Shown: positions 16,446 through 26,015, counted from the stretch's first letter. The stretch: DNA of 64,000 nucleotides from DATFTF01 sp963825175 (GCA_963825175.1 CAWGSA010000002.1:2046001-2110000); one strand, 5' to 3'. A program made the numbers and translations. Notes: generated from the sequence alone by a model not told the origin.

Positions 16446-18941
16446 ATGGCCGCGACACGGGACCAGCTTCTGCAGTCGGCTGAGAAGGCCGTCTCCAGGG
16501 GAAAGCTCGACCAGGCGCTGAAGGACTACCTGCGGGTCCTCGACGAGAACCCCAAGGACATCGCGACCCTGAACAAGGTCGGCGACCTCTACGTCCGGAT
16601 GAATCGGGCGGGAGACTCGATCACCTACTTCACCCGGATCGCCGACCACTACAGCCGGGACGGGTTCTTTCTCAAGGCCATCGCCATCTACAAGAAGATC
16701 AACAAGATCGATCCGGCCCGGCTGGACGTCTACGACCGCCTGGCGGATCTCTACCACAAGCAGGGCCTGACCCAGGATGCGCGCAGCCAGTACCAGGTGC
16801 TGGCGGACCACTACCAGAAGAGCAACAAACCGGACGAGGCGATCGCCGCCTACAAGAAGATGGCGACGGTCGATCCCAACGATCTGAAGATCCAGGTCAA
16901 GCTCGCCGACCTGTACCGCTCCAACCATCAGATCGAGCAGGCCGTGATGCAGTACGGCTTGATCGGCTCGATGCTGCTGCGCCGCGGCGCGCACGACGAA
17001 GCGGCGGCCGTGTTCCAGAAGGCGCTGGAGCTGTCTCCCAACGACGCCAACATCCAGAGAAACCTCGTGCGTTCGCTCATCGCGCAGAAGAATCCCTCCG
17101 CCGCCATCGCCATCCTGCGGGCGGTTCCGCGCACCGCCGACAGCCTGGCTCTGTTGGCCGAGGCCCAGCTGGAACAGGGCCAGCGCGTCGACGCGGCCCG
17201 CAGCGCGGAGCAGGGGATCGCCCTGGATGCGCACCACGAGGAGTCCCGCGTCCTGCTGGCGCGGGTGCGCACGTCGGAAGGGAGCTTCGACGCGGCGGTG
17301 GCGGCCATTTCTCCGCTGGTGGACGCCGCGATCGCGGCCCGGGACTTCGCGCGGGCGTCCGCCTTCCTGGGTCCGATTTTCCAGGCGGAGCCGGCGCACC
17401 GGGCCACGCTGCAGAAGATGGCCGAGGTGCACGAGGCCGAAGGGAACGCGGGAGAGTCCGCGCGCGCTCGCCTGGCGCTCGCCCACGAGGAGGAGCGGCG
17501 CGGGGACGTGGAGTCGGCGGTCGAGAACTATCGCCGCGTCCTGGGCCTCGTGCCGGGGCAGACCGACGCCACCGGACGGTTGTCCGAGCTCGCGCCCTCG
17601 GATGAGAGACTCCCTTCCCCTGAGCCCACACCGGTCTTCGAGGCCAACGAGCTCGTGGTGGATCTGGAAGAACCGGTCACGGAGCTCCTGCCACCCACAG
17701 GCCGGAGCGCGGCAGAGCCCCCGCCGGCGCCCCGCTCGGCGGAAGAGCAAGAGATCGAGACGCTGGTCGTCGAGGCGGAGGTGTTCGCCAAGTACGGACT
17801 GACCGACAAGGCGATCGAGCGGCTGCGAGCCCTGACGCGCCGCCGCCCCGACCTGCTGCGCGCGCGGGAGCGTTTGGTCGAGCTGATGGCCGAGTCGCAC
17901 AACCCCGCCCTGCGCCAGGAAGCCGAGTCGCTGGCCCAGGCCTACCGGGAGAAGGGGGAGGAGCCTCGCGCGAGCGAGCTGCTGGCGCGCTTTGGCGCCG
18001 TTTCGGCCCCCCCACCCGCTGCCCCCGCGCCTCCGACCGAGACGATCGAGCCGTCCGCGGCCCCGGAGGTCCAGTTCGACGAATTCGAAATCGAGCCGAT
18101 CCAGGCGGCGGCCGAGGAATTCCCCGAGCCCTTGACCAACGAGACCATCCGATTTTCGCAGAGCGACGTGCTTTCCGGCGGCGGCGAGACGGAGGCCGTG
18201 CCTTCCGTGTCCCCGGCACCTCCGCCGCCGGCTCGATTGACGCCGGTTCATCCGGTCGCGCCCGTCGAGACCGATTTCGTCTCGTACGAAGAGCTGGGCT
18301 CGCTCCTGGAGGAGGAGATGCAGAAGGCGGGAGGGTCGTCATCGCCCAAGACGCCGCCGCCGCCCACGGCCGCTCCGGCCGCGGATGATCAGAATCTTTT
18401 CGCCGACGAGCAGCAGTTCTTCAACCTGGCCGAAGAGCTCGAGCGAGAGCTGTCCGAGGAAGCGCCGCCCCTGCAGGCGCCGGCCCTGGCCGGTCCGGAA
18501 GGCGAGGCGTCCCTGGAGGACATCTTCCGGGAGTTCAAGCGTGGCGTCGAGCAGCAGCTCTCGGCCGAGGATTACGAAACGCACTTCAACCTGGGAATCG
18601 CCTACAAGGAGATGGGTCTGATCGACGAAGCCATCGGGGAGTTTCAGCTCGCCAGCAAGGATCCGGGACGGGCGGTGGAGTGCTGCAGCATGCTGGGCCT
18701 CTGTTTCCTGGAGAAGGGGATGCCGCAGCTCGCGGTCAAATGGTATCGCCGGGGACTGGAAACGTCGGAGATCAAGGAGGCCGAGACCGTGGGCTTGCTC
18801 TACGATCTCGGCTGCGTCTACCAGTCCACCGGCGAGGTCGACCTGGCCTACAAGACTTTCCTCGAGGTGTACGGCTTGAACACCAACTACCGCGACATCG
18901 TCCATCGCGTGAGGGACATGGAGGCGGTGAAGAAGAATTGA
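16446..18941 (+). CDS. Large tetratricopeptide-repeat protein
   Basis: 831 residues without signal peptide or membrane helix. The N-terminal 390 residues are TPR units (AEKAVSRGKLDQALKDYLRV, DEAIAAYKKMATVDPNDLKI, HDEAAAVFQKALELSPND). A variable middle (about 395-690) alternates Pro/Ala/Glu-rich linkers with short helical repeats. The C-terminal 140 residues return to TPRs (THFNLGIAYKEMGLIDEAIG, LYDLGCVYQSTGEVDLAYKT). The design suggests a cytoplasmic scaffold; similar proteins are common in Acidobacteriota and Deltaproteobacteria, mostly without assigned roles. Confidence 0.85.
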   Translation: MAATRDQLLQSAEKAVSRGKLDQALKDYLRVLDENPKDIATLNKVGDLYVRMNRAGDSITYFTRIADHYSRDGFFLKAIAIYKKINKIDPARLDVYDRLADLYHKQGLTQDARSQYQVLADHYQKSNKPDEAIAAYKKMATVDPNDLKIQVKLADLYRSNHQIEQAVMQYGLIGSMLLRRGAHDEAAAVFQKALELSPNDANIQRNLVRSLIAQKNPSAAIAILRAVPRTADSLALLAEAQLEQGQRVDAARSAEQGIALDAHHEESRVLLARVRTSEGSFDAAVAAISPLVDAAIAARDFARASAFLGPIFQAEPAHRATLQKMAEVHEAEGNAGESARARLALAHEEERRGDVESAVENYRRVLGLVPGQTDATGRLSELAPSDERLPSPEPTPVFEANELVVDLEEPVTELLPPTGRSAAEPPPAPRSAEEQEIETLVVEAEVFAKYGLTDKAIERLRALTRRRPDLLRARERLVELMAESHNPALRQEAESLAQAYREKGEEPRASELLARFGAVSAPPPAAPAPPTETIEPSAAPEVQFDEFEIEPIQAAAEEFPEPLTNETIRFSQSDVLSGGGETEAVPSVSPAPPPPARLTPVHPVAPVETDFVSYEELGSLLEEEMQKAGGSSSPKTPPPPTAAPAADDQNLFADEQQFFNLAEELERELSEEAPPLQAPALAGPEGEASLEDIFREFKRGVEQQLSAEDYETHFNLGIAYKEMGLIDEAIGEFQLASKDPGRAVECCSMLGLCFLEKGMPQLAVKWYRRGLETSEIKEAETVGLLYDLGCVYQSTGEVDLAYKTFLEVYGLNTNYRDIVHRVRDMEAVKKN

Positions 18942-19010
18942 TCCATTGATCCAAGGATCTCCGCGATCTTGCCCGCCCCAATCAGACAATGAATCCATGA
19001 ACCAATGAGT
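18937..19010. repeat. Octamer repeat locus G (CAATGAAC family), two inverted arms
   Basis: Left arm: ATTGATCC, ATTGATCC, AAGGATCT (18937-18960), containing the TGA stop of the TPR gene. Right arm: CAATCAGA, CAATGAAT, CCATGAAC, CAATGAGT (18979-19010), containing the ATG of the next gene at 19005. The unit family is the same as at locus B, 15 kb away. Confidence 0.88.
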
Positions 19011-20006
19011 CAATCTCTGCTCTCCGTCCGAGGCTTGAAGGTCGAGTTGCCCATCGGCGGAAGGTACCTTCCCGCCGTCGATGGCATGGACTTCGACCTG
19101 GACGCCGGAGAGGCGCTGGGCGTCGTGGGAGAGAGCGGCAGCGGGAAGACGCTGGCCGGCCGCGCGCTGCTCGACCTGCTTCCGGAGGGAGCGCGCTTGT
19201 CCGGCTCCGTCCGCCTTCGCGGCCGCGATCTGTCGCGTCTGTCGGAGAGCCAGTGGCGGTCCCTGCGCGGGCGCGAGATCGCCATGGTCTTTCAGGAACC
19301 GGCCGCGGCTCTCGACCCGGTCCAGACCATCGGCTCGCAGATCGTCGAAGCGATCCGGGCGCATTCCGCGGTGGCACGCGGAGAGGCTCTGTCGCAAGCC
19401 CGCCGTCTGCTCGAGGAAGTCTCGTTCACGGATCCGGATCGGGGCTTGTCGGAATACCCGCACCGGCTCTCCGGCGGCCTGCGGCAGCGGGCCTGCCTGG
19501 CCATCGCGCTGGCCTCCCGTCCCTCCGTTCTCATCGCGGACGAGCCGACGACGGCGCTGGACGCTACGCTCGCGGCGGACGTGCTCGATCTGCTCGGAGA
19601 GCTGCGCCGGCAACGCGGCCTCGCGCTCCTGTTGATCACGCATGACCTGGGCGCGGTGGCCCGCCACACCGACCGCTGCCTGGTGGTGTACGCCGGCCGG
19701 GTGGTCGAAGAGGCCCGGACCGGAGATCTCTTTCGTTTTCCATCGCACCCGTACACGCGCGGATTGCTGGCGTGCGTCGCCCCGGCTGCGGACGATTCCC
19801 AACGGCGCTTCCAGCCGATTTCCGGATCCGTTCCGGACCTGGTGTTCCGGCCGCGCGGCGCGTGCGCATTCGCCCCCCGCTGTCCGGAGCGCTTCGAGCC
19901 CTGCGAGCGCGGCGAGCCGGAGTTGATCGAGCTGCCGCGACCGGGGGCGAGGGCACGCTGTTTCCTTCACGCCTCCGACGCCCCCGCGGTCGAGTCCCGA
20001 TCATGA
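19005..20006 (+). CDS. Peptide-type ABC transporter ATP-binding protein (DppD/OppD-like)
   Basis: 333 residues. Walker A GESGSGKT, ABC signature LSGGLRQR, Walker B VLIADEPTT, switch His in LLITHDLGAV, and a C-terminal oligo_HPY domain (GACAFAPRCPERFEPCERGE) whose Cys residues bind a cluster or metal in this family. It should energise uptake of oligopeptides, nickel or related solutes. No permease or binding-protein gene is next to it. The start ATG lies in the octamer repeat, and the stop overlaps the next gene by 4 bp. Confidence 0.9.
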   Translation: MSQSLLSVRGLKVELPIGGRYLPAVDGMDFDLDAGEALGVVGESGSGKTLAGRALLDLLPEGARLSGSVRLRGRDLSRLSESQWRSLRGREIAMVFQEPAAALDPVQTIGSQIVEAIRAHSAVARGEALSQARRLLEEVSFTDPDRGLSEYPHRLSGGLRQRACLAIALASRPSVLIADEPTTALDATLAADVLDLLGELRRQRGLALLLITHDLGAVARHTDRCLVVYAGRVVEEARTGDLFRFPSHPYTRGLLACVAPAADDSQRRFQPISGSVPDLVFRPRGACAFAPRCPERFEPCERGEPELIELPRPGARARCFLHASDAPAVESRS

Positions 20007-21034
20007 GCGGGGAAGACCTCCTTTGCGTCGAGGATCTTCGCAAGTCCTATCGCGTCCGACGCTCGGGCGGCGGGCGGATCCGCCGGATGCTCCCGGCGGT
20101 CGATGGCGTCTCCTTCTCGATCGCCGAGGGCCAGACCCTGGGCCTGGTGGGAGAGTCGGGCAGCGGCAAGACGACCACCGGGCGGCTGATCCTGAGGCTG
20201 GAAGAGCCCGACTCGGGAGGCGTTCGCTTCGATGGGCTGGATTGGCTGGCGCTCGAGGGGGGGCCGCTGCGGCGCCGGCGCCGGGACATGCAGGTCGTCT
20301 TCCAGGATCCGCAGACGTCGCTGAATCCGAGGATGCGGGTGGGAGATCAAATCGCCGAGCCGCTGCGTGTTCAGAAACTGGCCGCGCGCCGCGAGCTGCC
20401 CGGCCGCGTGGCCGAGCTTCTCTCCGCGGTCGGCCTTCCCGGCGACGCGGCCGCGCGCTTTCCCTCGGAGTTCTCCGGCGGGCAGCGCCAGCGCATCGCC
20501 ATCGCCCGCGCTCTGGCGACCCGGCCGCGTTTTCTGGTGTGCGACGAGCCGGTCTCCGCGCTCGACGTGTCGGTCGCCGCGCAGATCGTGAATCTCTTAA
20601 TCGACCTGCGCGAGAGAAACGGTCTGGCCATGCTCTTCATCTCCCACGACCTCGGCGTCGTCGGCCGCCTGGCCGACCGCGTCGCCGTGATGTACCGCGG
20701 GCGCATCGTGGAGGAGGGGCCCCGCGGCGGCGTGACCAAGCGGCCTCTCCATCCGTACACGGCGGCCTTGCTGTCGGCGGTGGCCGACCCGTCCTGCGAG
20801 CCGACGGCGGCGCGCATCGTGCTGCGGGCCGAGCCGGCGGAGCCCCCGCTGCAGGGCTGCGCGTTCCTTCCGCGCTGTCCGATCGGGCGCCCGCGATGCC
20901 GGGAGGAGGAGCCGCCCCTGGTGCCGGTCGAGCCGGGGCGCCGCGCGGCCTGCTTCTTCCCCGGCGAGCTCGCGGTCCCGCGTCCCGAGCCCGGTCCGCC
21001 GGCTCCCGGCCCGGCGCCTTCGGGGCTGTTATGA
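20003..21034 (+). CDS. Peptide-type ABC transporter ATP-binding protein (DppF/OppF-like)
   Basis: 343 residues from the ATG at 20003 (ATGA overlap). Walker A GESGSGKTTTGRLIL, Q-loop FQDPQTSLNPRMRVGDQ, signature FSGGQRQRIAIARAL, Walker B FLVCDEPVSALDVSV, switch His FISHDLGVVGR, and oligo_HPY tail GCAFLPRCPIGRPRCREEEP. It pairs with the upstream ATPase as a heterodimer, as OppD/OppF do. The C-terminus ends in a Pro-rich tail. Cognate permeases must be elsewhere on the chromosome. Confidence 0.9.
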   Translation: MSGEDLLCVEDLRKSYRVRRSGGGRIRRMLPAVDGVSFSIAEGQTLGLVGESGSGKTTTGRLILRLEEPDSGGVRFDGLDWLALEGGPLRRRRRDMQVVFQDPQTSLNPRMRVGDQIAEPLRVQKLAARRELPGRVAELLSAVGLPGDAAARFPSEFSGGQRQRIAIARALATRPRFLVCDEPVSALDVSVAAQIVNLLIDLRERNGLAMLFISHDLGVVGRLADRVAVMYRGRIVEEGPRGGVTKRPLHPYTAALLSAVADPSCEPTAARIVLRAEPAEPPLQGCAFLPRCPIGRPRCREEEPPLVPVEPGRRAACFFPGELAVPRPEPGPPAPGPAPSGLL

Positions 21035-21155
21035 TGCGGCCCGCTTTGAGCCTGAGACGGCCCGCTGGCCGTTCCCCGACCGCCCCGCTTCGAGAAGAAC
21101 GGGAAACATTTCGCCCCCTCCTTGCGTAAAAGGGGTGACAGTAAGGAGTCACGGA

Positions 21156-22883
21156 ATGAAGAGTTTCGCCAAGGAAACGGCCTGCGCGCTGATGTTGGCC
21201 GTTGGAACCTGGGCTCCGTCGGCCCGAGCCCAAACCCCCCCGCAGAATCAGGCCGCCCAGCCCAAGGTGATTTCGGCTCTGCCCGGACAGCGCCAACCCC
21301 AGACGCTTCCGCCGACGACCAAGGACGGCATTCCTCTGTCCCTCGATCAGGCCATCGGGATGGCGATCGCGAACAACGTGGACCTGGACGTGGCGGTCAA
21401 CGCCGCTCAGGCGACGCAATGGTTCCTGTTCTCCGACAAGGGCATCTTCGACCCACTGTTGCAGGGAGCGGTGACCCGATCGCACTCCCAGCAGCCGGCG
21501 TCTTCCGTGCTGACCGGAGCGAGCGTCTTCGTCACCGACACGACCAGCTTCTCGGCCAGCGCCACGCAGCTGGCTCCCACCGGCGGGACGATCTCTCTTG
21601 GATTGACGGGGCAGAACCAGCGCTCGAATTCGACCTTCTCCTCGGTCAACCCCTCCAAGGCGGCCGGCCTCACCCTTTCGCTCAACCAGCCGCTCCTACG
21701 CAACTTCGGATATGACACGACGACCTGGGTGATTCACATCGCCAAGGACACCCGGGACGCGTCGTACCAGGATTACGTCAAGAGCGTTCAGAGCACGGTC
21801 AACGCCGTGGAGCAGGCCTACTGGGACCTGGTCTATGCCCTCCAGAATCTCCAGGTCAAGCGGGAGTCGCTGACCATCGCTCAGGAGTTGAACCGCATCA
21901 CCAAGATCAAGATCGACGTCGGCTCGCTCGCCCCCATCGACATCACGCAGACCGAGGTGGGCATCGCCACCGCGGAGGAAGACATCATCACGGCGGAGGG
22001 ACTCATCGGCGACGCCCAGGACCGGTTGAAGCGCCAATTGAACTTTGATCCGACGGAGTGGACGACGCCGATTGTTCCGACCGACGAGGTGCGCGCCGAG
22101 ACGATCCAGGTCAACGTCGAGGACGCCGTCAAGTCGGCGGTCCTCAAGAGGCCGGAGGTCGTCAAGCAGGCCTACTTCACCGATGCCGATCGGATCCGCT
22201 TCGATTACTGGCGCAACCAGACGCTGCCCGGCGTCAACCTGGTGGGCAGCTACGGTGCGGTGGGACTGGCCGGCACCTTCTTCGTGCCCGATCCGAGCGA
22301 TCCCACCGGAAACCGGCTCATCCCCGTGGACAGCACGCCCTTCAACGACGCGTATTCGGACATCTTCCACGGGCGCAACAAGAACTGGTCGATCGGTCTG
22401 AACGTGTCCTACCCGCTCTTCAACCGCGCCGCCCGGGGACAGCGGGGCGCGGCCAAGTACACGTGGGACTCGGACAAGGCCTTCCTGACGACGACCCAGC
22501 AGAACGTCATCGTGGACGTACGGGCCTCGGCCCGGGCCATCGACACGGCGGCCCGCCAGATCGTGGCCGCGCAGAAGGGCCGCGAGCTGGCCGAAAAGAA
22601 TCTCGACGCGGAGAAGAAGAAGTTCGACAACGGCATGTCCACCACCTTTCAGGTCAACCAGATCCAGCGTGATCTGTCCGCTGCCCGCACCACCGAGCTC
22701 CAGGCGCTCGCGGCGTACCGCAAGGCCGTCGCCGCCTACCATCTTTCCGTCGCCGATATCCTCGACTGGAAGGGGATCCGCGTGGAGGGCCTGCCCGAAA
22801 CGACGCCGCCGTCGATCTCGCCGCCGCCCACGGCGCAAGCGTCGGCCGCTGCGGCGCCTTCGACGGACACGGAGAAGAAGTGA
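21156..22883 (+). CDS. TolC family outer-membrane efflux protein
   Basis: 575 residues with a signal peptide (MKSFAKETACALMLAVGTWA through SARAQ). Two TolC repeats of alternating long helices and strands: GIPLSLDQAIGMAIANNVDL, a helical hairpin around VEQAYWDLVYALQNLQVKRE, RPEVVKQAYFTDADRIRFDY, and a second hairpin AEKNLDAEKKKFDNGMSTTF. Forms a trimeric outer-membrane channel for export. AAGGAG precedes the ATG by 7 nt. It overlaps the Yip1 gene (TGATG), and a MacB-type ATPase follows, so this is part of an efflux operon. Confidence 0.92.
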   Translation: MKSFAKETACALMLAVGTWAPSARAQTPPQNQAAQPKVISALPGQRQPQTLPPTTKDGIPLSLDQAIGMAIANNVDLDVAVNAAQATQWFLFSDKGIFDPLLQGAVTRSHSQQPASSVLTGASVFVTDTTSFSASATQLAPTGGTISLGLTGQNQRSNSTFSSVNPSKAAGLTLSLNQPLLRNFGYDTTTWVIHIAKDTRDASYQDYVKSVQSTVNAVEQAYWDLVYALQNLQVKRESLTIAQELNRITKIKIDVGSLAPIDITQTEVGIATAEEDIITAEGLIGDAQDRLKRQLNFDPTEWTTPIVPTDEVRAETIQVNVEDAVKSAVLKRPEVVKQAYFTDADRIRFDYWRNQTLPGVNLVGSYGAVGLAGTFFVPDPSDPTGNRLIPVDSTPFNDAYSDIFHGRNKNWSIGLNVSYPLFNRAARGQRGAAKYTWDSDKAFLTTTQQNVIVDVRASARAIDTAARQIVAAQKGRELAEKNLDAEKKKFDNGMSTTFQVNQIQRDLSAARTTELQALAAYRKAVAAYHLSVADILDWKGIRVEGLPETTPPSISPPPTAQASAAAAPSTDTEKK

Positions 22884-23616
22884 TGTCCGAAGGCTCGGTG
22901 GCGGTTCCGACGCCGACCTCCGAAGTGGGCGCGGTGGCGCGCATTCCCGGAGTCCTCTTTTCGCCGACGAAGACCTTCGAGTCGATCGCACGGCGCCCGA
23001 CGTGGCTCGCGCCTCTCATCCTGTGGACGGCGTTCTCGCTCGTCGTCACCGCGGTGATCCTTCCCCGGGTCGACTACGACCATCTGATCCGCTCCTCCTT
23101 CGAACGCCGGGGCCAGACCGTTCCGGAGGACCGCATCCAGTCGATCGTCGAAACCCAGAAGCGGATCGCGCCGATGATCTACGGGGGAATCGCCGCGGTG
23201 ACGCCGACGGCGATCTCCCTCCTCGTGGCCCTGGTCTTCTGGGGAGCCTTCAAGGCGTTCGGATGGGACACCACGTTTCGCCAGTCGTTCGGCGCCACCA
23301 CCCACTCGTTCGTGCCGGGCGTCCTGGCGTCGCTGCTGCTCTTGCCGATCCTGATCGCGCAAGGAAATGGTCGATCCGCAGAACCTGGGCGACATGCTGC
23401 GATCGAACCTCGGGTTTCTGGTCGAGCGCGACTCCTCCAAGGTGCTCCACTCCGCGCTGCAGTCGATCGACCTCTTCTCGTTCTGGTCGCTGGCGCTCCT
23501 GGTCCTCGGGTTCTCGGCGGCGGCGAAGGTCTCGCGCAAGTCGGCGGCGGGAGTCATCCTGACGACTCTGGCTGCTCTTCGTCGCGATCAAGAGCGGCCT
23601 CGCGGCGCTGTTTTGA
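22883..23616 (+). CDS. Yip1 family membrane protein (frame broken twice)
   Basis: The intact N-terminal part reads RIPGVLFSPTKTFESIARRP, TWLAPLILWTAFSLVVTAVI, then several helices to LASLLLLPILIA. At about 23362 the frame shifts to MVDPQNLGDMLRSNLGFLVE with a further helix. At about 23572 it shifts again so that WLLFVAIKSGLAALF ends at a TGA (23614-23616). The reconstructed length is about 244 residues with five or six membrane helices. Yip1-like proteins beside TolC/MacB genes have no defined function. Confidence 0.75.
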
Positions 23617-23700
23617 GGGAGCGGCTCGGGACAGAAGGGCGGAGCGGCCTCAACCCGGGGCCGCTTTCGTCGTATAAGTAGGGATGGGGAACCCGCCGTC

Positions 23701-24429
23701 ATGCTGATCGACATCCGCGATATCACCAAGGTCTACGAGATGGGGGACCAGCAGGTGCACGCTCTCTCCGGAGTGACCGTGGGGGTCGAGCGCGGAGAGT
23801 ACGTCGCCATCATGGGCCCCTCCGGATCCGGCAAGTCCACGCTGATGAACCTGATCGGCTGCCTGGACACACCGACGGCGGGCTCGTACATCTTGAACGG
23901 CCGCGAGGTTGCCCGCATGACCGACGACGAGCTCGCCGCGATCCGCAATCAGGAGATCGGATTCGTGTTCCAGACGTTCAACCTGCTGCCGCGCACGAGC
24001 GCGCTCCAGCAGGTGGAGCTGCCGCTGGTCTACTCCGGCGTCCGCCCGCAAAGAGCGCCGCGAGCGGGCCGTTCAAGGCGCTCGAGGCGGTCGGCCTGGC
24101 CGACCGTATGAACCACCAGCCCAACGAGCTGTCCGGCGGCCAGCGGCAGCGCGTCGCCGTGGCCCGGGCGCTCATCAACGATCCCGTCGATCCTGCTGGC
24201 CGACGAGCCCACCGGGCAACCTCGACTCGCAGACCGGCGCCGAGATCATGGCCCTGTTCGACGAGCTCGAACCGGCGCGGCAACACGATCGTCCTCGTCA
24301 CCCACGAAGAGGACATCGCCGCGCACGCCCGGCGCGATCGTCCGCCTCTTGGACGGCAAGGTCCGCGACGACCGTCCCAACGACCGCCGCACCCCCGTCT
24401 CCGCGGCTCCCGCCGCCGCGCCGGCCTGA
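23701..24429 (+). CDS. MacB/LolD-type ABC transporter ATP-binding protein (several indels)
   Basis: The N-terminal half is intact: ITKVYEMGDQQVHALSGVTV, Walker A IMGPSGSGKSTLMNLIG, Q-loop FVFQTFNLLPRTSALQQVEL. From about 24047 at least six one- or two-base indels (near 24047, 24075, 24184, 24215, 24270, 24335) break the frame. Across frames the usual sequence is still there: ADRMNHQPNELSGGQRQRVA, LLADEPTGNLDSQTGAEIM, IVLVTHEEDIAAHAR. The reconstructed length is about 240 residues. It would power a MacB-type efflux pump with the nearby TolC, but no adaptor or permease gene follows. Confidence 0.78.
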
Positions 24430-24718
24430 GACTCCGCGCTTCGCCTGCCTCCGCCGACGCGCCGCCCCGTTCCCGCGCGCGTCCGCTCCGGCGTGACACT
24501 TGCTTGCCGTCCGGTGAAAGCGCGTCGTTTCCTGTTGGGCTTCTGCCCGGGAGGTGTTCGTGACGAAAACGAAAGCGTGACCGTCGCGACCCACCGTCGG
24601 CACGTGTCGATTTCGCAGAGCCCGGCCGGGCGTCGTCCCCCGCCGCGGCCGGCGAGACGCCGGCCTTCAAGATCCTGCCCGCCTCGCGCGGGCCTTTTCC
24701 CTGAAGGAGGAATTTCCG

Positions 24719-25990
24719 ATGAAGAAGATGAAACGCTGGCTGATCCTCTCCTGCGCCGTCGGTCTCGCGTTCGCCCTCGCGCCGGCCGCCGGCGCGCAGG
24801 ACAGCGACCAGGTCACGGACGCGGTGCTCCAGAACGCCCATGGAAAGTTCGCGGTCGTCACTCCTCACGCGCACTTGAACGGCCAGGCCCACGCGCGGCA
24901 CGGCATTCCCAGCATCGATTCCCTGGTGAACTTCAACGGCCATTACTTCGCCGACGGGTTCGATTCCAACGGGAATCCCAACCGGCACTGGTACTTCAAC
25001 ACGGTCGGCAATCCTCCCCAGCACCGTGGGTCGACCGTGCTCAACGCGCCGGTGGTGCCGGTGTCCCTGGATCTGCTCGACTTCGACGGCTCGGTGCGGT
25101 TTCACTACGACGCCGCCCAGTTCGTGGCGCCCACGCTCGCCTCGCCGGTCTTTCAGAACTCCACGTTCTCCAGCAGCACCGTGCCCACCCAGGTCACCGA
25201 CGCCGTGCAGCGAGCCAGCTACTGGAGCGACGCCAAGGACGACTGGCACACCCTCCTCGCACCGAGCGTGAAGACCGGCCGGGTCATTCGCCTTCCGCGG
25301 GGGACGTACGCCTTCTCCCTCAACGGCGACGGCAGCTGCTGCCGGTTCGTCCTGGTGGACTTCGGCACGTTCGTCAACCTGCTGTTTCCGGCCACCGCAT
25401 CGGACACCTCGACGCCCGTCGGAGCGGCGGAGAACGCCGGCGACGTCACGACCAAGGACGTCTCGACGTTTCTGTTTCCCAACACGTACCTGTTCGAGGG
25501 AAGCCTCAGCAACTGCTGCGTCCTCGGTTTTCACAGCTACGACTTCGAGCCGGGCGACGACAGCAACGGCAACGTCGAGAAGCGCTACGTGCTCGATTAC
25601 GCCAGCTGGATCAGCCCGGGTCTCTTCGGCGGCGGGTTCGAAGACATCACCGCCTTGAGCCACGAGGTCGCCGAGATCTTCAACGATCCGTTCGTGGCCA
25701 GCGATGGCGTCCACAACGTCACGCCCTGGTGGCTCTCTCCGCCTGGAGCGAGCGCCTCAAACGGGCTTTGCCAGAACACTCTGGAAGTCGGAGACGTGAT
25801 CGAGGTGTTTCCCAATGCGACGTTTCCCGTGACCCTGAACGGCATCACCTATCATCCGCAGACCGAGGCTCTGCTGCCGTGGTTCGAGTTCCAGTCTCCG
25901 TCGAGCGCCATCCACGGCGCGTACAGCTACCCCGACGAATCGGTGCTGACGAGCCTGTCCGCGCCCCAGAAGGCAAACTGCCAGCCCTAA
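24719..25990 (+). CDS. Secreted protein with HEVxExxxDP metalloprotease-like motif
   Basis: 423 residues with a clear signal peptide (MKKMKRWLILSCAVGLAFAL, then APAAGAQ) and an ideal GAAGGAGG about 10 nt before the ATG. The mature protein contains several Cys pairs (GSCCRF, SNCCVLGFHS), Tyr/Phe-rich strands, and ITALSHEVAEIFNDPFVASD near residue 320. HEVxExxxDP resembles the zinc site of some secreted metallopeptidase-like proteins of soil bacteria and fungi. No complete known peptidase domain was recognised, so activity is inference. A terminator follows. Confidence 0.7.
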   Translation: MKKMKRWLILSCAVGLAFALAPAAGAQDSDQVTDAVLQNAHGKFAVVTPHAHLNGQAHARHGIPSIDSLVNFNGHYFADGFDSNGNPNRHWYFNTVGNPPQHRGSTVLNAPVVPVSLDLLDFDGSVRFHYDAAQFVAPTLASPVFQNSTFSSSTVPTQVTDAVQRASYWSDAKDDWHTLLAPSVKTGRVIRLPRGTYAFSLNGDGSCCRFVLVDFGTFVNLLFPATASDTSTPVGAAENAGDVTTKDVSTFLFPNTYLFEGSLSNCCVLGFHSYDFEPGDDSNGNVEKRYVLDYASWISPGLFGGGFEDITALSHEVAEIFNDPFVASDGVHNVTPWWLSPPGASASNGLCQNTLEVGDVIEVFPNATFPVTLNGITYHPQTEALLPWFEFQSPSSAIHGAYSYPDESVLTSLSAPQKANCQP

Positions 25991-26015
25991 GAGGCCGGAG
26001 GCGTTTCGGAAAGGA

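Noticed and set aside
16089..18251. 720-residue open frame on the minus strand
   Set aside because: Antisense to rnhB and the TPR protein; low-complexity, no motif.
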